Below are positions 47,422 through 59,480 of a stretch of DNA of 64,000 nt, in pieces. Each line of letters opens with the position of its first letter. Positions within the stretch are counted from its first letter, which is position 1. The notes under the pieces are model-generated. The model ran no database searches and had not been told where the DNA came from. It saw only the letters and a list, made by a program, of their open reading frames with translations. Position numbers and translations under genes: made by a program. The DNA comes from Cordia subcordata (taxonomy: Eukaryota > Streptophyta > Magnoliopsida > Boraginales > Cordiaceae): assembly GCA_028554755.1 (NCBI GenBank), contig JAPTOF010000012.1, positions 948,501 through 1,012,500 of the forward strand, in the 5' to 3' direction.

Positions 47422-47893
47422 TTTAGCAACAATCAGCACCTTTTTCCAGCCCTGCAAACTGAAAAAATGGTGATGTAGTAAGAGTTTTGACATATCAGCA
47501 TGGTGAATTTTGGTGCCTGATACACAGAATGGTGGAGTTATAGCATCATAAATTCAAATGAAATGAATGCATTACATTGTTCCTGGAAGACGAGTAGATT
47601 TTCTCAATCCTTATAATGATGATGTATGGATTAAAATTGAAGTATAACATGCATTGAAATATATATAAAAGAAAATTTCAATACTTCAATGACAACGTAT
47701 GGACTAAAATTTATAAACAAGAATCATCGAGATATATATATTTAAACACTAATTGTAACCTGTGCTACACTCAATAGCACCAAAATCGAAGGAAAATGGT
47801 CAGAAGATGGTTGGATACTTCGATTACACTAAAACAGCAGTTGGAAGATGCTACAGGCTTTATCAGAAGTATAATGAAACTAAGAAACCTTAC

Positions 47894-48010
47894 CAGTGGT
47901 CAGGAGCTTCTCTCAGATGATGCTATGAGATTGAATTCGTTTGAGTTTTTGCGCATGAATTTAAACCTGGCCACTTGAACTGCAGGCCAATGTTGTCTGG
48001 ACAGTGAATT
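47894..48010 (-). other. Non-coding first exon of TPK copy A (inferred)
   Basis: Minus-strand donor CCACTG|GTAAGG. The sequence upstream of it (ccacttgaactgcaggccaa and neighbours) is repeated near 54330-54350 and 57600-57620 before copies B and C. Confidence 0.55.
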
Positions 48011-49397
48011 TCCCAATAAAAAGTTGATAGATAACAGAGATTAGCTAGGATGATACTTATGTTGTCATATAGCTTCAAGGAAATTTCCTGGAACTAAAGT
48101 TCGAACATCTCCATAAAAAAGACAATGATGTAGCATATATTGATTAGCAAGGACATCAAGAGTGAATAGTTTTTGTTTGATTTGATTTAATAATATTCCT
48201 AGCGTCACGCAACCAAATCCGCCGAGGAGAATCCGGGGCCATGACAGCTAGTGCATAAACTATAATAATTGCACCATCTGAACTTCCCATGAGAGGAAGT
48301 TTTCTTGTAAATCCTTTCATAATTGTTGGGTACAATTTGTTTGATCAAAGAAAACGCATGTTTCCTGGTTAGCATGCAGGTTCTTACGTAAAATCGGTAT
48401 CGTTATGGTTGGTACATTGGAATAATTAGGAATGGCCATTTTTGTAGAAAGTTGGAAAGCTCATTTTCATTAGATTTTCGTTGAATGGCCTTTTTCGGAA
48501 AAAAAAGTTAAAAAACTTATTTTTTAGGCTAACTTAAGGAATGAATATTCAAACTTAGGTAGGAATCATAAAAATAAAGTAAAATTACAAAGACAATTTG
48601 TTCTTTATGTAACCTCTCATAAATACTCAATTGTTATTGACAAATAAAATTTTCAAAAATTTGAAAATTAAAAAAATAAAAAGTTAAAAATTGAACAATT
48701 AAAAAATGACAAATTAAGAAATTAAAGAATATGTGTCTCTTTCATTTAAATTTTTTTTATTAAAAATCATGTGTATTTTTATTGGATAGTTAGCTTTTCT
48801 CTTCCACTTATGTTAAAAAAGTAAATAAATTAAAATATAATGTTAAGATAAAAAAATACTAAAATAAGTAATTTTATGTTTTATTGCTAATCAAAAGACT
48901 AGCAAGAGTATTTAATTTAAGTCAATATTATATAAAATTAATTACCATGCATAAACTTAAACTTATGCCAAATCAAAGAGCAGGCGTATTTTGATTAATT
49001 AATTAATTTTTCACTCCATTCTAACTTGTCAAAACAATTTTACTAAACATATGAGGTAAAATAGATATTCCATTCTAACTTTTTTTTTTAAATAAAAATA
49101 GTTTTAACCAAGAGCAAGAAAGAATAGTATTGCATGGGTATTTTGCCTTGAGTTCCAATCTATTTTGAATGACCATTCCTTTCCAAATCATTATATTATA
49201 CCTAATGAGCCATAGTAGTAATTTTTTTTAACCAACCCCTACCTTATCTCAATGGGATTTGAACCCAGGTTATCACTCTTAGAGAATGTAGTCTCAATTA
49301 CTTAAACTACCTTCAACCTTCATGAGTCATAATAGTATCTTCTAAATGAAATAGATAGCTGGAAATAGATCGAAAGACCTTGCTTTAATGAAATATG
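48011..49397. other. TPK spacer, no gene
   Basis: Includes the copy A promoter on the minus strand and AT-rich low-complexity DNA. A duplicated TPK flank lies at 49325-49402. Confidence 0.45.
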
Positions 49398-49402
49398 ATT
49401 GA

Positions 49403-49791
49403 TGATAAGTTTTAAATAAGTGTTTAATTTATATGTTGGATGCACTTGATTTTGGAATAGAATGTTTCTTAATCGATGTTTTTAATGTAATTTTGCAAGA
49501 TTGTCCTTAGGAAAAGGAGGTAGATGCATTATATATGGATATAGAAGCTTTTTGGATGTGTTTGTAGCGGTCAAAGTTGACTCCGTCACGTGAAAAAATG
49601 TCATTAATTTGCTACCGGGGTTTGACCGAGTTGACCAAGATGGAAGATATTTTTTCTGGACTTTTGGAAGGAAATAGATTAAATTTAGAATATTTTTTTA
49701 TTTTGTTGAAAATTATATATAAGGCTTTTACCTTATTATTCTTTTTGAGATGGGTTTCTTTATCCAACAAAGAAAATAGGTTAGGGTTTTT

Positions 49792-49832
<41 letters not shown>

Positions 49833-50822
49833 TCTTATATGCATTTTGGAGGAGACAACTTTTAGCAGACAATTCAGCAAATTTATTTCATTCTTTGGGC
49901 GACACTCATGGACATGAAGTTCTAATTTTCTTTTCTAGTTGAGGATTAATCAAGATTTCGGTTCATCAATTCCGTGAGATCTAATTGTTTTATCCCTTTC
50001 ATGTTATTTTGATATTTGCGTATTTACTATTTCAAGAATTAATATTGTTCTGTGATTGTTTAATTTTGTGCACGGTCATTCAATTACATGACAATAGGCA
50101 GCCAGTTAGATTAATTTAATTAATCTAAGCATAGTGGTAATCAGGTTTCCTGTGTAATTACGCAATCTAAATGAGCAATTACCGTGAGAGTATTGACTTT
50201 TAGAATCAGGTCTTTCTAAATTTTTATTGCTACCGTTAGATAGATCCTACGGGTATCTCCGTGGATTAGAATGTCTAATAGGTAAGGCGATAGCAGGAAA
50301 AATCGTAGGGGATTGAACTTGTTATCAATTCTGTAAGGAAAGATAAGGGTATTAGAATGAACCAATAATCATAACTGATTTGTCGAAATAATTGAAAGTA
50401 TTTTTGCATCTAGGATCGGATTTGTTAACCGAAATTGCGATAGTTCCTCATGCTAGATTTTATTCTCGTTGATTTTCTGTTTTTCTAGCCTTGCGTTAAT
50501 TTAAAATTGCGTATTTTAGTCATTTTTATTTTTATTTACTTTTTTTTAAAATTTTTTAGCCGATTTTTTTTTGCGGGGATTTTCTGGCCGAATGGCATGT
50601 CCATGCAGCACCACCAGTAGTCTGGACAGTTTTATTAATTTTACTTTTTTGCATTTAATTCCCCCTTTTTGATTGTAACTTAGTTGATTAATCTACTTGG
50701 TACAATTAGCATTAAATAATCTCCTAATCTCTGTGGATTCAACCTTATTCTCACCACGTACTCTATTTAATTTTGCGAGATAAGAATTGAAATATTATTT
50801 TTGGTGGTTTCGATGCCCATCA
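49403..50822. mobile_element. Solo LTR, Ty3/gypsy-like (1420 bp)
   Basis: Begins TGATAAGTTTT and ends GATGCCCATCA, with TGAT/ATCA inverted ends, flanked by attga (49398-49402) and attgc (50823-50827). The TPK-flank paralog at 54630-54650 shows the uninterrupted site (atgcttgcagaagg), which fixes both borders and shows the original target was attgc-like. The end region with aatctctgtggattcaacc is typical of plant gypsy LTRs. An (AT)n run lies at 49797-49828. No internal coding domain remains, so it is a recombined solo LTR. Confidence 0.8.
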
Positions 50823-51259
50823 ATTGCAAAATGCAAGCCGACCAACATTGCAAGGTTCAGATCCCATGATGCGTGGGGGATAGAAAAGAAAAATACCAGA
50901 ATTGCAAGAAAATTGTATGTGAAATCCCGTTTCACATTAAATTTGCAAAATACGTATTCCATTTGTTACTAATTGTGCTCTTTAACTCTATCGTCACGAG
51001 TTTATATGTTGTGGACAAATTATAAAACTCTCAGTTAATCTAGATTGTCACAAGTGGTACCGAAGTAGGTTATGCAAAGTCTGGGAGCCGGCCGCACTGT
51101 TGAGATCTTGAGATATTATTATGGTTTCAGGCCAAAAAGTTATGGTATGCAGTGAAAATCTGTTACTTCATAGAATGAATAAACCAGTAAACAAGTACCA
51201 AGGTAGTTAATGGTTTCCTCCATCTGGATTACTTTTAGTCAAAAACTTATCCGGTCTTA
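50823..51259. repeat. Duplicated TPK flank, copy 2 (right part)
   Basis: aagaaaattgtatgtgaaat through gattgtcacaagtggtaccg matches 54705-54880. The part near 51120-51255 matches 56780-56890 upstream of copy C. These are remnants of the tandem duplication. Confidence 0.7.
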
Positions 51260-51485
51260 GGGCCTGTTTGGATTGATTTTTTTTAAGGAAAAAATAATTT
51301 TTTTTTAAAAAAAGTTACATTAAATTTGCAATAACTATTTGATTTGATTTCCAAAAAAGCTGAAACTTTGAAAAAAGCTCAAATACCGTTTTTTTTAGAA
51401 GTCAGAATTTTTAGCTTTTAAAAAAAAATTATTTTTCAAAAATTGTTAAAAAACGTTTTTGAAAAAAACCAATCCAAACGGGCTC
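51260..51485. mobile_element. Tourist-like MITE, ~226-bp family, copy 3
   Basis: GGGCCTGTTTGGATTGAT to CCAATCCAAACGGGCTC, flanked by perfect TTA (51257-51259, 51486-51488). The paralogous flank at about 56880-56930 lacks it, giving an empty site. Confidence 0.88.
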
Positions 51486-51585
51486 TTATTTATGAAAACA
51501 GTAAACTTTGATCTTATGTAGCTCAACAATTCAACAATCATCGATTCATCTTGCCCTGGAAACTATGTCAATCTGTTAACATAAT

Positions 51586-51862
51586 AAATAAATAAACCAA
51601 TATCCTTTCTACAAGTTTAAGCTTTTAGATGAGGTGGTAACTCTAAGATGGTATCAGAGTCTGGAAGCCAAACGGCACAGATTCGATTCTTACCGCCACT
51701 CATTCAATTAAATTGTTAGTAAATTTAGATGAGGTAGTAACTCTAAGACAATCATAAACAGACCAAACAAATAAATAAACCAATATCCTCTCTATAAACA
51801 TAATTTTAGATGAGGTAGTAACTCTAAGACAATCATAAACAGACCAAACAACTAACAAGCTC
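51586..51862. repeat. Local direct repeats upstream of TPK copy B
   Basis: tttagatgaggtagtaactc with ctaagacaatcataaacagacc occurs twice (near 51724 and 51807), and a third, diverged form starts near 51629. The unit ataaataaaccaatatcct also repeats (near 51589 and 51770). Confidence 0.75.
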
Positions 51863-52216
51863 TGAGGTCGAAAACCGGGACCTGTCCAAGAAACCAGGGT
51901 TGTATTTCAAAGTACGCGAAGATGAGGCGAATGCTCAATCAATATACTTCATTACATTAACAATAGTTACACACCAAATTAACTAGCAGGAGCATTTCCG
52001 GAACCCCCAGGCACGGGGTCGGGGGGTTTTACATAGTACAGCTTGGGAAGTCCCCATTCTGCTGAGTACAAAAGCTTCATCAAGTGAGCAAAGACTTTAT
52101 TTGTCAGGCACACCACAAGATATAGATATCCACAGGGTATGTAATGAATATTACGAAGTCGTAGAGGACGAAAGTAGATTGGATTTCACTGCTTATGATA
52201 TTGCAGGAGATTTAAA

Positions 52217-53400
52217 TCAGAAGCTGAGAGTGTTCCAGCCTTTGTTGCCTTCAATATTTTCAAACTCATCCATCGCCAGTGAGATATCTTCTTGGCTGAT
52301 CTTCCCCATCTTTTTGAGCTTATACAAGGCAATTTCAGCAGCACTGTTGAAGTAAAACTCAAGCAAATTAGATAATCATAAATACAGCACAACCACTATG
52401 TAGTTTCGAGACACAGTTGAGGCATCAGAAAGGCACTAGATGAAGAATGAACAACAAAATCCGGAGTTTAGAACAAGAAGTTTTCTCTTGCGAGAAGATA
52501 TACTAACCTTACAATGCCATCATCAATGATATCAGCTGCCTCCAGATCTGCATTAGTCATCTTTCTTGAGAGGATCCATTGTACTAATGCCTTTTGCCTA
52601 CTGTCAACGGTATGAATGGCAAGAAAACAAAGGTTCTGACCCACAGATATGACACCTGACAAAATCCAAAATGAAGCGAAAATGCGCCCTCTGAAAGTTG
52701 AGAAGCTTTTATCTCCATAACCAAGGGTAGTGATGGTAGAAATGACACAATAGAAGGCATCAATGATACTTAATTTTTCAACCATAGATAGCGTTACTGT
52801 TCCTGCAACTATGTGCAGGATGAGTATCATGAGGTACGTGATAGACCTGTCTCTCACTCGATTTGTTTCAACTTCCTTCAGAATGTCTGATGGATCAGCT
52901 TTGCGGGGCATATGCATTGCTTTTACCAGCAATATCGCATGCTTCTTGAACAGGCGGTCACATAGTGTGGTTAAAAATATACAAACTAGAGCCATCCCTG
53001 AGAAGACAAACGCACTAGAAAGGACTTTTGCACCCACACTATTAGGTACAAGGTCCCCGTAACCAACAGTTGTCATTGTGACAATGGACAAGTAAATTGA
53101 ATCAAGAATTTCATCTGTTTTCCCCCCTGTTATCTGATCCCTAACCAGGTAAAAGGAAATGGAACCTACAGTTAAGTGGAAAGCCATCATAACGACCGCG
53201 TCAAAAAAGGTAAGATCATGTTTATGCAAAGAGGAGCGCAGAAATTCTTCAGTTTCATTTATTTCTCTGGGACCATATTCAGCTAAAGCAGCAATTTTAC
53301 ATCTTTGGTATCTTTTCCTCATAGGATCAACTTTTTGGCTGATTTGAGTAGGATTAAGCAAACCAGACAATGCTGTCTTCTTTTCAGCATCTTCCGCCAT
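52217..53400 (-). CDS. TPK: Two-pore K+ channel TPK, copy B (second EF-hand frameshifted)
   Basis: Exons 53400-52508 and 52343-52217, intron 164 bp, 339 residues. Filters TVGYGD (111-116) and TLGYGD (225-230) are intact. The N-terminal basic segment is kept, but the phosphorylatable Ser of the 14-3-3 motif is gone (RCKIAAL instead of RCKSAPL). The first EF loop reads DIIDDGIVRSAAE, with Ile at a calcium-ligand position. In the second EF-hand a one-base insertion near 52235-52245 shifts the frame, and the protein ends at GNKGWNTLSF. The original frame, readable to 52186, still spells the normal end. The non-coding first exon ends at 54256 with donor GTAATC. The pore is probably functional, but calcium and 14-3-3 control is likely lost or altered. 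Confidence 0.88.
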
Positions 53401-54255
53401 TTTACCAACAATCAGCACCTTTACAGCCCTGCAAACTGACAAAAGCCTTGGAGTATTATGCCACGAAAGCCACTGTTAAGATATAAACTGAAATTGGTTC
53501 CTACTAGTTGATTCTAAGAGCACATAGCATGATGTCAACTGTCAAGGGATCAACTCTTAGAATGAATACCGATTCTAGGCCAAACGTATTTCTTGTGCAA
53601 TGAAAACCTATCAAAAAAAAACTAAAAATTGTGGAGATCAAGATCACAAAATATTTTCTATGGCCGGGAAATTTTGGATAAAAAAATTTATGCAAATCAT
53701 GAACCCCTTCTACGTCATCTATGAAAACATGAACTCTAAACTAACGTAGCTAAATAATTCAACATTTTTTGGATCCTTTAGCTGATTTTATGTCCTCAAC
53801 TTGCTCTCAAATCAAGGCCATTTAGAACGAGACCAACACTATCAAACTCCAGGTTCACAACCTGACTTGGACCTGTTGTACAAGCTTGGAAACATCTTGC
53901 TATGCCAAATATCAACTAGTCACAAACATAGTTAAGCTGAATTATTACTTAATATAGTACATTACATTACAGATCGTATACATATCATGTCTTTCACTAA
54001 TGTAGGACGTCACAGACACAAGAATGAACTAATTTGATTATGAACTAATGTGCTTCCTAATCAATTAAGCACCAACCAATTTTACGAACAAGTAACTATA
54101 GTAGCAGACAAAACCGAAGAAAAAAGATCAGACGATGGTCCGATCACACTAAAACAGCAGTGAGAATATGTTACAAGCTTTAACAGAAAGTATAATGAAA
54201 CTAACAGATCTTAGCAGGAAAAATTTCTTGTGAGTAATCAGTAACTGAGGATTAC

Positions 54256-54400
54256 CAGTGGTCAGGAGCTTTCCTCCGAACATGCTGTGAGATGAATTTG
54301 TTGAGTTTTTCTGCCGAATTTAAACTTGGCCACTTGAACTGCAGGCCACTGTTGTCTGGATAGTGATTTCTCAATAAAAGCTGATTGATAATATGAACAC
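54256..54400 (-). other. Non-coding first exon of TPK copy B (inferred)
   Basis: Minus-strand donor CCACTG|GTAATC. Upstream sequence is shared with copy A's first exon. The 5' UTR intron is 53429-54255. Confidence 0.5.
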
Positions 54401-54564
54401 GTATGCTGCTTATGTTGTCACATAGCTTGAAGGAAATTTCCAGGCACTACAGTTCGAACATATCCACAGAAAATACAATGGTGCAGCATATTAAGTAGCA
54501 AGGACATCAAGTGAGAAGAACACACGTTTCCTCCGTTAGTACGTAGGTTCTAACGTAAAATCAG

Positions 54565-54880
54565 TAATAGTATCTTCTAAATGAAATAGATAACTGGAAA
54601 TAGATCGAAAGACCTTGCTTTAACAAAATATGCTTGCAGAAGGTTAAGCCAACCAGGATAGGCTCAAATCCCACAAGAGATGGGGGTTAGAGAAACACCA
54701 CAATTGTGAGAAAATTGTATCTTGTTTCACATTAATTTTGCAAAAAGACATATTCAATTTATAGTAGATTGTACTCTTTATTTCTATCATCACAAGTTTA
54801 TATATTTTGGACCAATTATAAAACTCAATAAGGTAACAGGCAAGTAGTTAAATTTAGATTGTCACAAGTGGTATTAGGGT
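54565..54880. repeat. Duplicated TPK flank, copy 3
   Basis: Uninterrupted version of the segment that is split by the solo LTR at 49403-50822, so it serves as the empty-site reference. Confidence 0.8.
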
Positions 54881-55395
54881 AGTCTATTACATTATGTTGC
54901 ATAACGGGTTCGTAATGGATAAATAGATGCACAGAAAGAAATCTGTCAGTATCCGATATAAATGCACGCTTGTTTTTCAATTTTTCGGCCTGAGAGGTGG
55001 AGAGGCGAGAGAGCTTCCAGACATAGTGGCCCGACAAGAAAATTCACAGACCAAAATAGTTAAGAAGCAATGTTCAAGCTCAGTCTTGCTCTTTTCCAGA
55101 AACTTAACTAGGATGATTAATGATAACTTACAACGCCATTTCACAAAATGCATCCTGACGTTTGAGAAAACTAGCATCCTTAAGTAACTACCAGGAGTAA
55201 TAATGATTTACACTGCCATTGACAAACTTATATTTTAATACAAAGAGAGGAAAGAGCACCCCAGGCTGAGGGAGTTAATGACATGACGTGGAAACTCCCC
55301 GTTCGTGACACTAGATATAGACGTCCACAGGGCATGTAATGAATATATTTTTTCCTTTGAACAACAAAGTCATAGAGGATGAAAGTAGACAGAGT

Positions 55396-56614
55396 TCACT
55401 GCTTAAGATTTTGGGCAAGATTTATATCAGAGACTGATAGAGTTCCAGACTGATCAACATCAAGATTTTCAAACTCGTCCAACACAAGTGTTATATCTTC
55501 TTGGCTGATCTTTCCCATCTCTTTGAGCTTATATAATGCAAATTCAGCAGCCCTATTGAAGCAAAGATAGGCAATTAGTTTCTTTTCAGAAAAAAGGAGC
55601 ACAAGTACTTTAAGATACAATAAATGTGTAAGAAAGGCCTATAGTGAAGAATGAAAAACAAACATCCATAGAGCTTAGAACAAGAAGCTTTTTCTTGCGA
55701 AGATGTACATACCCAACAACCCCATCGTCATCCATATCTGCAGCCTCCAGATCTATATTAGTCATCTTTTTGCTGAGAACCCAATTTACCAGTGCCTTTT
55801 GCCTACTTTCAGTGTTAACCTCAGCAATATAAAGGAAGAACTGAGCCAAACAGAGGGTACTTGTCAAAATCCAAAATATAGCAAAAATACGCCCCGGCTT
55901 AGTTGAGAAGCTTTTATCTCCATAACCAAGGGTTGTGATGGTAGAGCAGACACAATAGAAGGCATCAATGATATCTAATTTCTCAACTGTAACTAGAAAT
56001 ACTGTTCCTGCAACTACGAGCAGGACAAAAATGATCATTGCTACAACGCACTTGTATCTCGATCTATTTGTTTCAACCTCCTTCAAAATTTCCGATGGAC
56101 CAACTTTTTGATGCATATGCATGGCTTTAACCAGCAAAAATTCCTGCTTCTCCACCAGGTAGTCAGCAGCTTTGCTTAAAATCAGACCGATTAGAGCCAT
56201 CCCTGAGAAGACAAATGCACAGGCAAGGAGTTTTGTGACTACACTGTTCGGCACAAGGTCCCCGTATCCAACGGTGGTCATTGTCACAATGCAAAAGTAA
56301 ACTGAATCGAGAACTCCATCTGTTTTCTCCCCTGTGATTTGATTCCTGACCAGGTAAAACCAAAAGGTGCCCACACCCAAGTAGATTAGCAACATAATGG
56401 CTACCTGCCTCATACTAGGATGTACTTGACTAAGAATGGATTCGGAGGGCGGAGGTTCTTCAGTTTCCTTTATTTGTCCAGGGATCAATTCTGCTAAGGG
56501 AGCACTTTTACATCGCCGGAATCTTCTTCTCCTAGGATCAACCTTTTTGCTGGTTTGAGGAACAGGATCAAGCAAACCTGCCACTAGTGATTTCTTTTTA
56601 TCATCTTCAGCCAT
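55396..56614 (-). CDS. TPK: Two-pore K+ channel TPK, copy C (most complete)
   Basis: Exons 56614-55713 and 55552-55396, intron 160 bp, 352 residues, close to the usual TPK1 length. The N-terminal 14-3-3 site is intact (RRCKSAPLAE, 33-42). Helix 1 spans about 70-89, filter 1 is TVGYGD (114-119), helix 2 spans about 128-148, helix 3 about 189-210, filter 2 is TLGYGD (228-233) and helix 4 about 242-264. EF-hand 1 (DMDDDGVVGAAE) is split by the intron; EF-hand 2 is DVDQSGTLSVSD. Two GYGD filters per subunit mean the channel works as a dimer, in the vacuolar membrane by family knowledge. The non-coding first exon ends at 57534 with donor GTAAGC. The middle copy is the only one of the four with all regulatory parts. 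Confidence 0.95.
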
Positions 56615-57533
56615 TTTAACAACTATTTGGCACCTCCTCAGTCCTGCAAACTGACAATACCGACATTATTACAGCATGGAAATTCCCGTTTAAGTAATAA
56701 ATTGAAATAGGTTTCTGCTAATATATCCTATTATGAAGCACATAGCACAATCTTAATGTAGCAATACTTTGTTTGGATTATGATTTCGCACCAAAATAGT
56801 TTCAGTATGCGGTGAAAATCTATTACTTATACTAAACAAGATAGTTCCCAGTATCTAGGATTACTTCTAGTCAAGAACTTTTCCAAGTCTAGTTCACGGA
56901 AACATAAATCTTGATCTTGTGTAGCTCAAAAATTCAACAATTATTGGTTCATCTTGCCCTGGAAACAATGTCAATCATAAATAGACCAACAGCTGACAAG
57001 CTTGAGGTCGAAAACCCGGAACCGTCCAAGAAATCAGCGTTGTACACCTAAAGATATCTTTCTTTTCCCAAATATCAACCAGTCCCAAAATGGTTAAGCT
57101 GAATTATTACTTAAATATACGACAGTAACTCATAGATCACGCTCATATCATATCTCTCACTAGCTTGTAACATCGCAAACATACGAATGAATTGGAATAC
57201 TAAATGCAATTTCAGGCAACCAAATCTAGAAAACCATTAGCTAATCACAACTTTAACACAAAACCAATCTTAGTTTTCATATAATTCTAGTGAGCAGACA
57301 AAAAGCTCCACTACGGTGATCTCACTGGACTTCAAAGCTAACAAAAAAGACAACAAAATTCTCATCACAAAAAGAAAAACAAAGATAAAAAACATGGGTA
57401 GCTTTCGGTTAACCTAAATACACAAGTGAGAAAATGTTACAGAGCTTTCATGAAAAGTATGATGAAACTAAAAGCAACAGATCTGAGCAAGAAATAGTTC
57501 ATAGTGAATTTATCAGCAACTAGCACGGCTTAC

Positions 57534-57670
57534 CAGTTATGAACAGCTTCTCTCAGAACATGCAGTAAACTGAAATTCTTTGAATTTTCTTTTGACTTTT
57601 GGCCACTTGAACTGACACTGTTTTTGTGTGGACAATGAATATCCCAATAAATACTGATAGACAATATGGC
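57534..57670 (-). other. Non-coding first exon of TPK copy C (inferred)
   Basis: Minus-strand donor ATAACTG|GTAAGC. The region with ggccacttgaact matches the other copies. The 5' UTR intron is 56644-57533. Confidence 0.55.
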
Positions 57671-57736
57671 CCAGAGTCAAAAAGTGAGGACCAAATCTTC
57701 ACCAAAAGGTTAGTATGACATTTATTGATTAGTCGA

Positions 57737-57758
57737 CCCCCCCCCCCCCCAAAAAAAA
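57737..57758. repeat. C-run followed by A-run
   Basis: About 14 C then about 9 A, a mutable tract upstream of TPK copy C. Confidence 0.8.
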
Positions 57759-57933
57759 ACAAAAACATTTATTGATTGAACCCTGAAACTTTTTTATTTT
57801 TTTCAAATTTCCCAAAATGCTTCTGGTAAAGTCCCCTTGACCAACTCACTTTTAAAGGTGTCTTTTATATATATTTTTTTTTGGTGCTTATGTGGAAAAA
57901 CCCATATCTGCTAAGCCCTATTAGATATTATCA

Positions 57934-58048
57934 GCCTGTTTGGCTAAGCTTATATAGGGCTTGTAAGCTACAAATAATAAAAAAATATATGTAAAGATGT
58001 TTTTTTTATAAGTTTATAAGTTGAAAAATAAAATAGAGCCAAATAGGC
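57934..58048. mobile_element. Short MITE-like element
   Basis: GCCTGTTTGGCT at the left and AGCCAAATAGGC at the right, about 115 bp apart, with AT-rich filling. No target duplication was confirmed. Confidence 0.4.
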
Positions 58049-58532
58049 TTTATATATGAAAACGGTCCAAATTCACTAGCACTATATATAATTTGTAACT
58101 AATAATTTAGTTTGTTATTTGTGTTAAAAAGGATAAAATAACATTTAACTTGCTTTTGCAGTCACTCATGCCTTTTAAGAAAAACTCGAATTTTTACTTC
58201 TTCTTCTTTTTTTTAATAGTTTGGAATTCTCTCTTTTACTTATATTTGATTCTGGCCATATGATTTGGCCAATTAGTGAATTGGCTTGCCGTAGATTGGG
58301 TTAGTTGTTGAATTCATATAAGCTTCTTTTTCTTAAATTGGGCTTATAATATTTTAGTTAAATTAATTTTACTTGTAAAACAAAATGTCGGTTCTTTTAA
58401 TCTAATTTAAGCAAAACACAAGTACAATAACTAATTCAACAATATAATCATTCCAAAACTCATAAATAAACCTATTACAAACACTTCTAAGTAAGAAAAT
58501 CATAATCTTTATTTACACATTGAAACGTATTT
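58049..58532. other. Spacer upstream of copy C / downstream of copy D
   Basis: This is where copy D's second coding exon would be expected. No EF-hand-like sequence was found on the minus strand. Confidence 0.5.
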
Positions 58533-59480
58533 TTAGTAATTTTTACTTGTATTACAACTTTGAGAAAAATAAGCCAGGATGATGATCAACTCTCTTAGCC
58601 AAATTCCTCCTACAACCCATTCATCATCTATGTCAGCTGCCTCAATATCTTCATTAGTAATATCTCTTGTGAGGGTCCAATTTGCAAATGCCCTTTGCCT
58701 ACTTTCAAAATTAACCTCAGCAACACACAGAAACAGCACAGCCAAACAAATTGTACTTGCCAAAACCCAAAACACAGCAAAGACACGCCCTGCCATGGTG
58801 GAGAAGCTTTTATCTCCATAGCCAAGCGTTGTGATGGTGCAACAAACGCAATAAAAAGCATCAATGGCGTCTAATTTCTCAACTGCAGTGAGAAAAATCG
58901 TCCCTGCAACAATAAGCAAGACAAGAATGACCACTACCAAAAAGCACTTATGTCTCTCTACTCCATGTGATGATTGACCGGCTTGGTGATGCTTATGCGT
59001 TGCTTCAATAAGCAATCTTTCTTGCTTTTTCACCAGTTGCTCAGCTGCTTTGCTTATAAGCACACACAGAAAAGCCATTCCTGAGAAGACAAATGCAGAG
59101 GAGAGGAGCTTTGCTGCTGCACTGCTGGGGACAAGGTCTCCATATCCCACGGTGGTCATTGTCACAATGCAAAAGTAAACTGAATCAAGAAATTCATTTG
59201 TTTTCAGCCCTGTGATTTGGTGCCTCACCAGGTAAAAGCAAATTGTGCCTACACCCAAGTATATGAGAAATGTAACGGCTAATTTTCTTGTACTGGGAAG
59301 TACTTCATGCGGGTAAGGTCTTGAGTTTGAGTGGTTTATGATATATGTTACTAAATTGGGAGCGCTTTTACTTCGCGGAGACCTTCTTGATCCCCTGGGA
59401 TTCGTTATTCGCCCCGTTTGAGGAGTACGATCAAGCAAGCCCCTCAGTAACGACATATCGTCATAATCATCTCCAGCCAT
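58533..59480 (-). CDS. TPK: Two-pore K+ channel TPK, copy D (second exon missing)
   Basis: A single coding exon of 948 nt, 315 residues. A canonical 14-3-3 site is present (RSKSAP, 36-41). Filters are TVGYGD (110-115) and TLGYGD (218-223), with four hydrophobic helices. The first EF loop is damaged (DIDDEWVVG, Trp where the invariant Gly sits). The splice donor used by the other copies just after VVG is altered (GTTGTAGGAGG rather than GG|GTATGT), the frame reads on for about 35 residues to a stop, and no second exon is seen in the next 500 bp. The product would be a channel lacking the calcium-binding tail. The non-coding first exon ends at 59938 (donor GTAAGA), so transcription signals look intact. 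It could be a truncated gene or an early pseudogene. Confidence 0.85.
   Translation of the reverse strand: MAGDDYDDMSLLRGLLDRTPQTGRITNPRGSRRSPRSKSAPNLVTYIINHSNSRPYPHEVLPSTRKLAVTFLIYLGVGTICFYLVRHQITGLKTNEFLDSVYFCIVTMTTVGYGDLVPSSAAAKLLSSAFVFSGMAFLCVLISKAAEQLVKKQERLLIEATHKHHQAGQSSHGVERHKCFLVVVILVLLIVAGTIFLTAVEKLDAIDAFYCVCCTITTLGYGDKSFSTMAGRVFAVFWVLASTICLAVLFLCVAEVNFESRQRAFANWTLTRDITNEDIEAADIDDEWVVGGIWLRELIIILAYFSQSCNTSKNY

Noticed and set aside
52101..52355. 84-codon plus-strand frame beside TPK copy B
   Set aside because: Antisense to the 3' UTR and second exon; the similar stretch near copy A reflects the gene duplication, not a separate gene.
58579..58821. Plus-strand frames over TPK copies (also 46835-47149, 52763-53062, 55644-55906)
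   Set aside because: Recur at the same antisense position in each paralog because the coding strand is conserved; no independent evidence.
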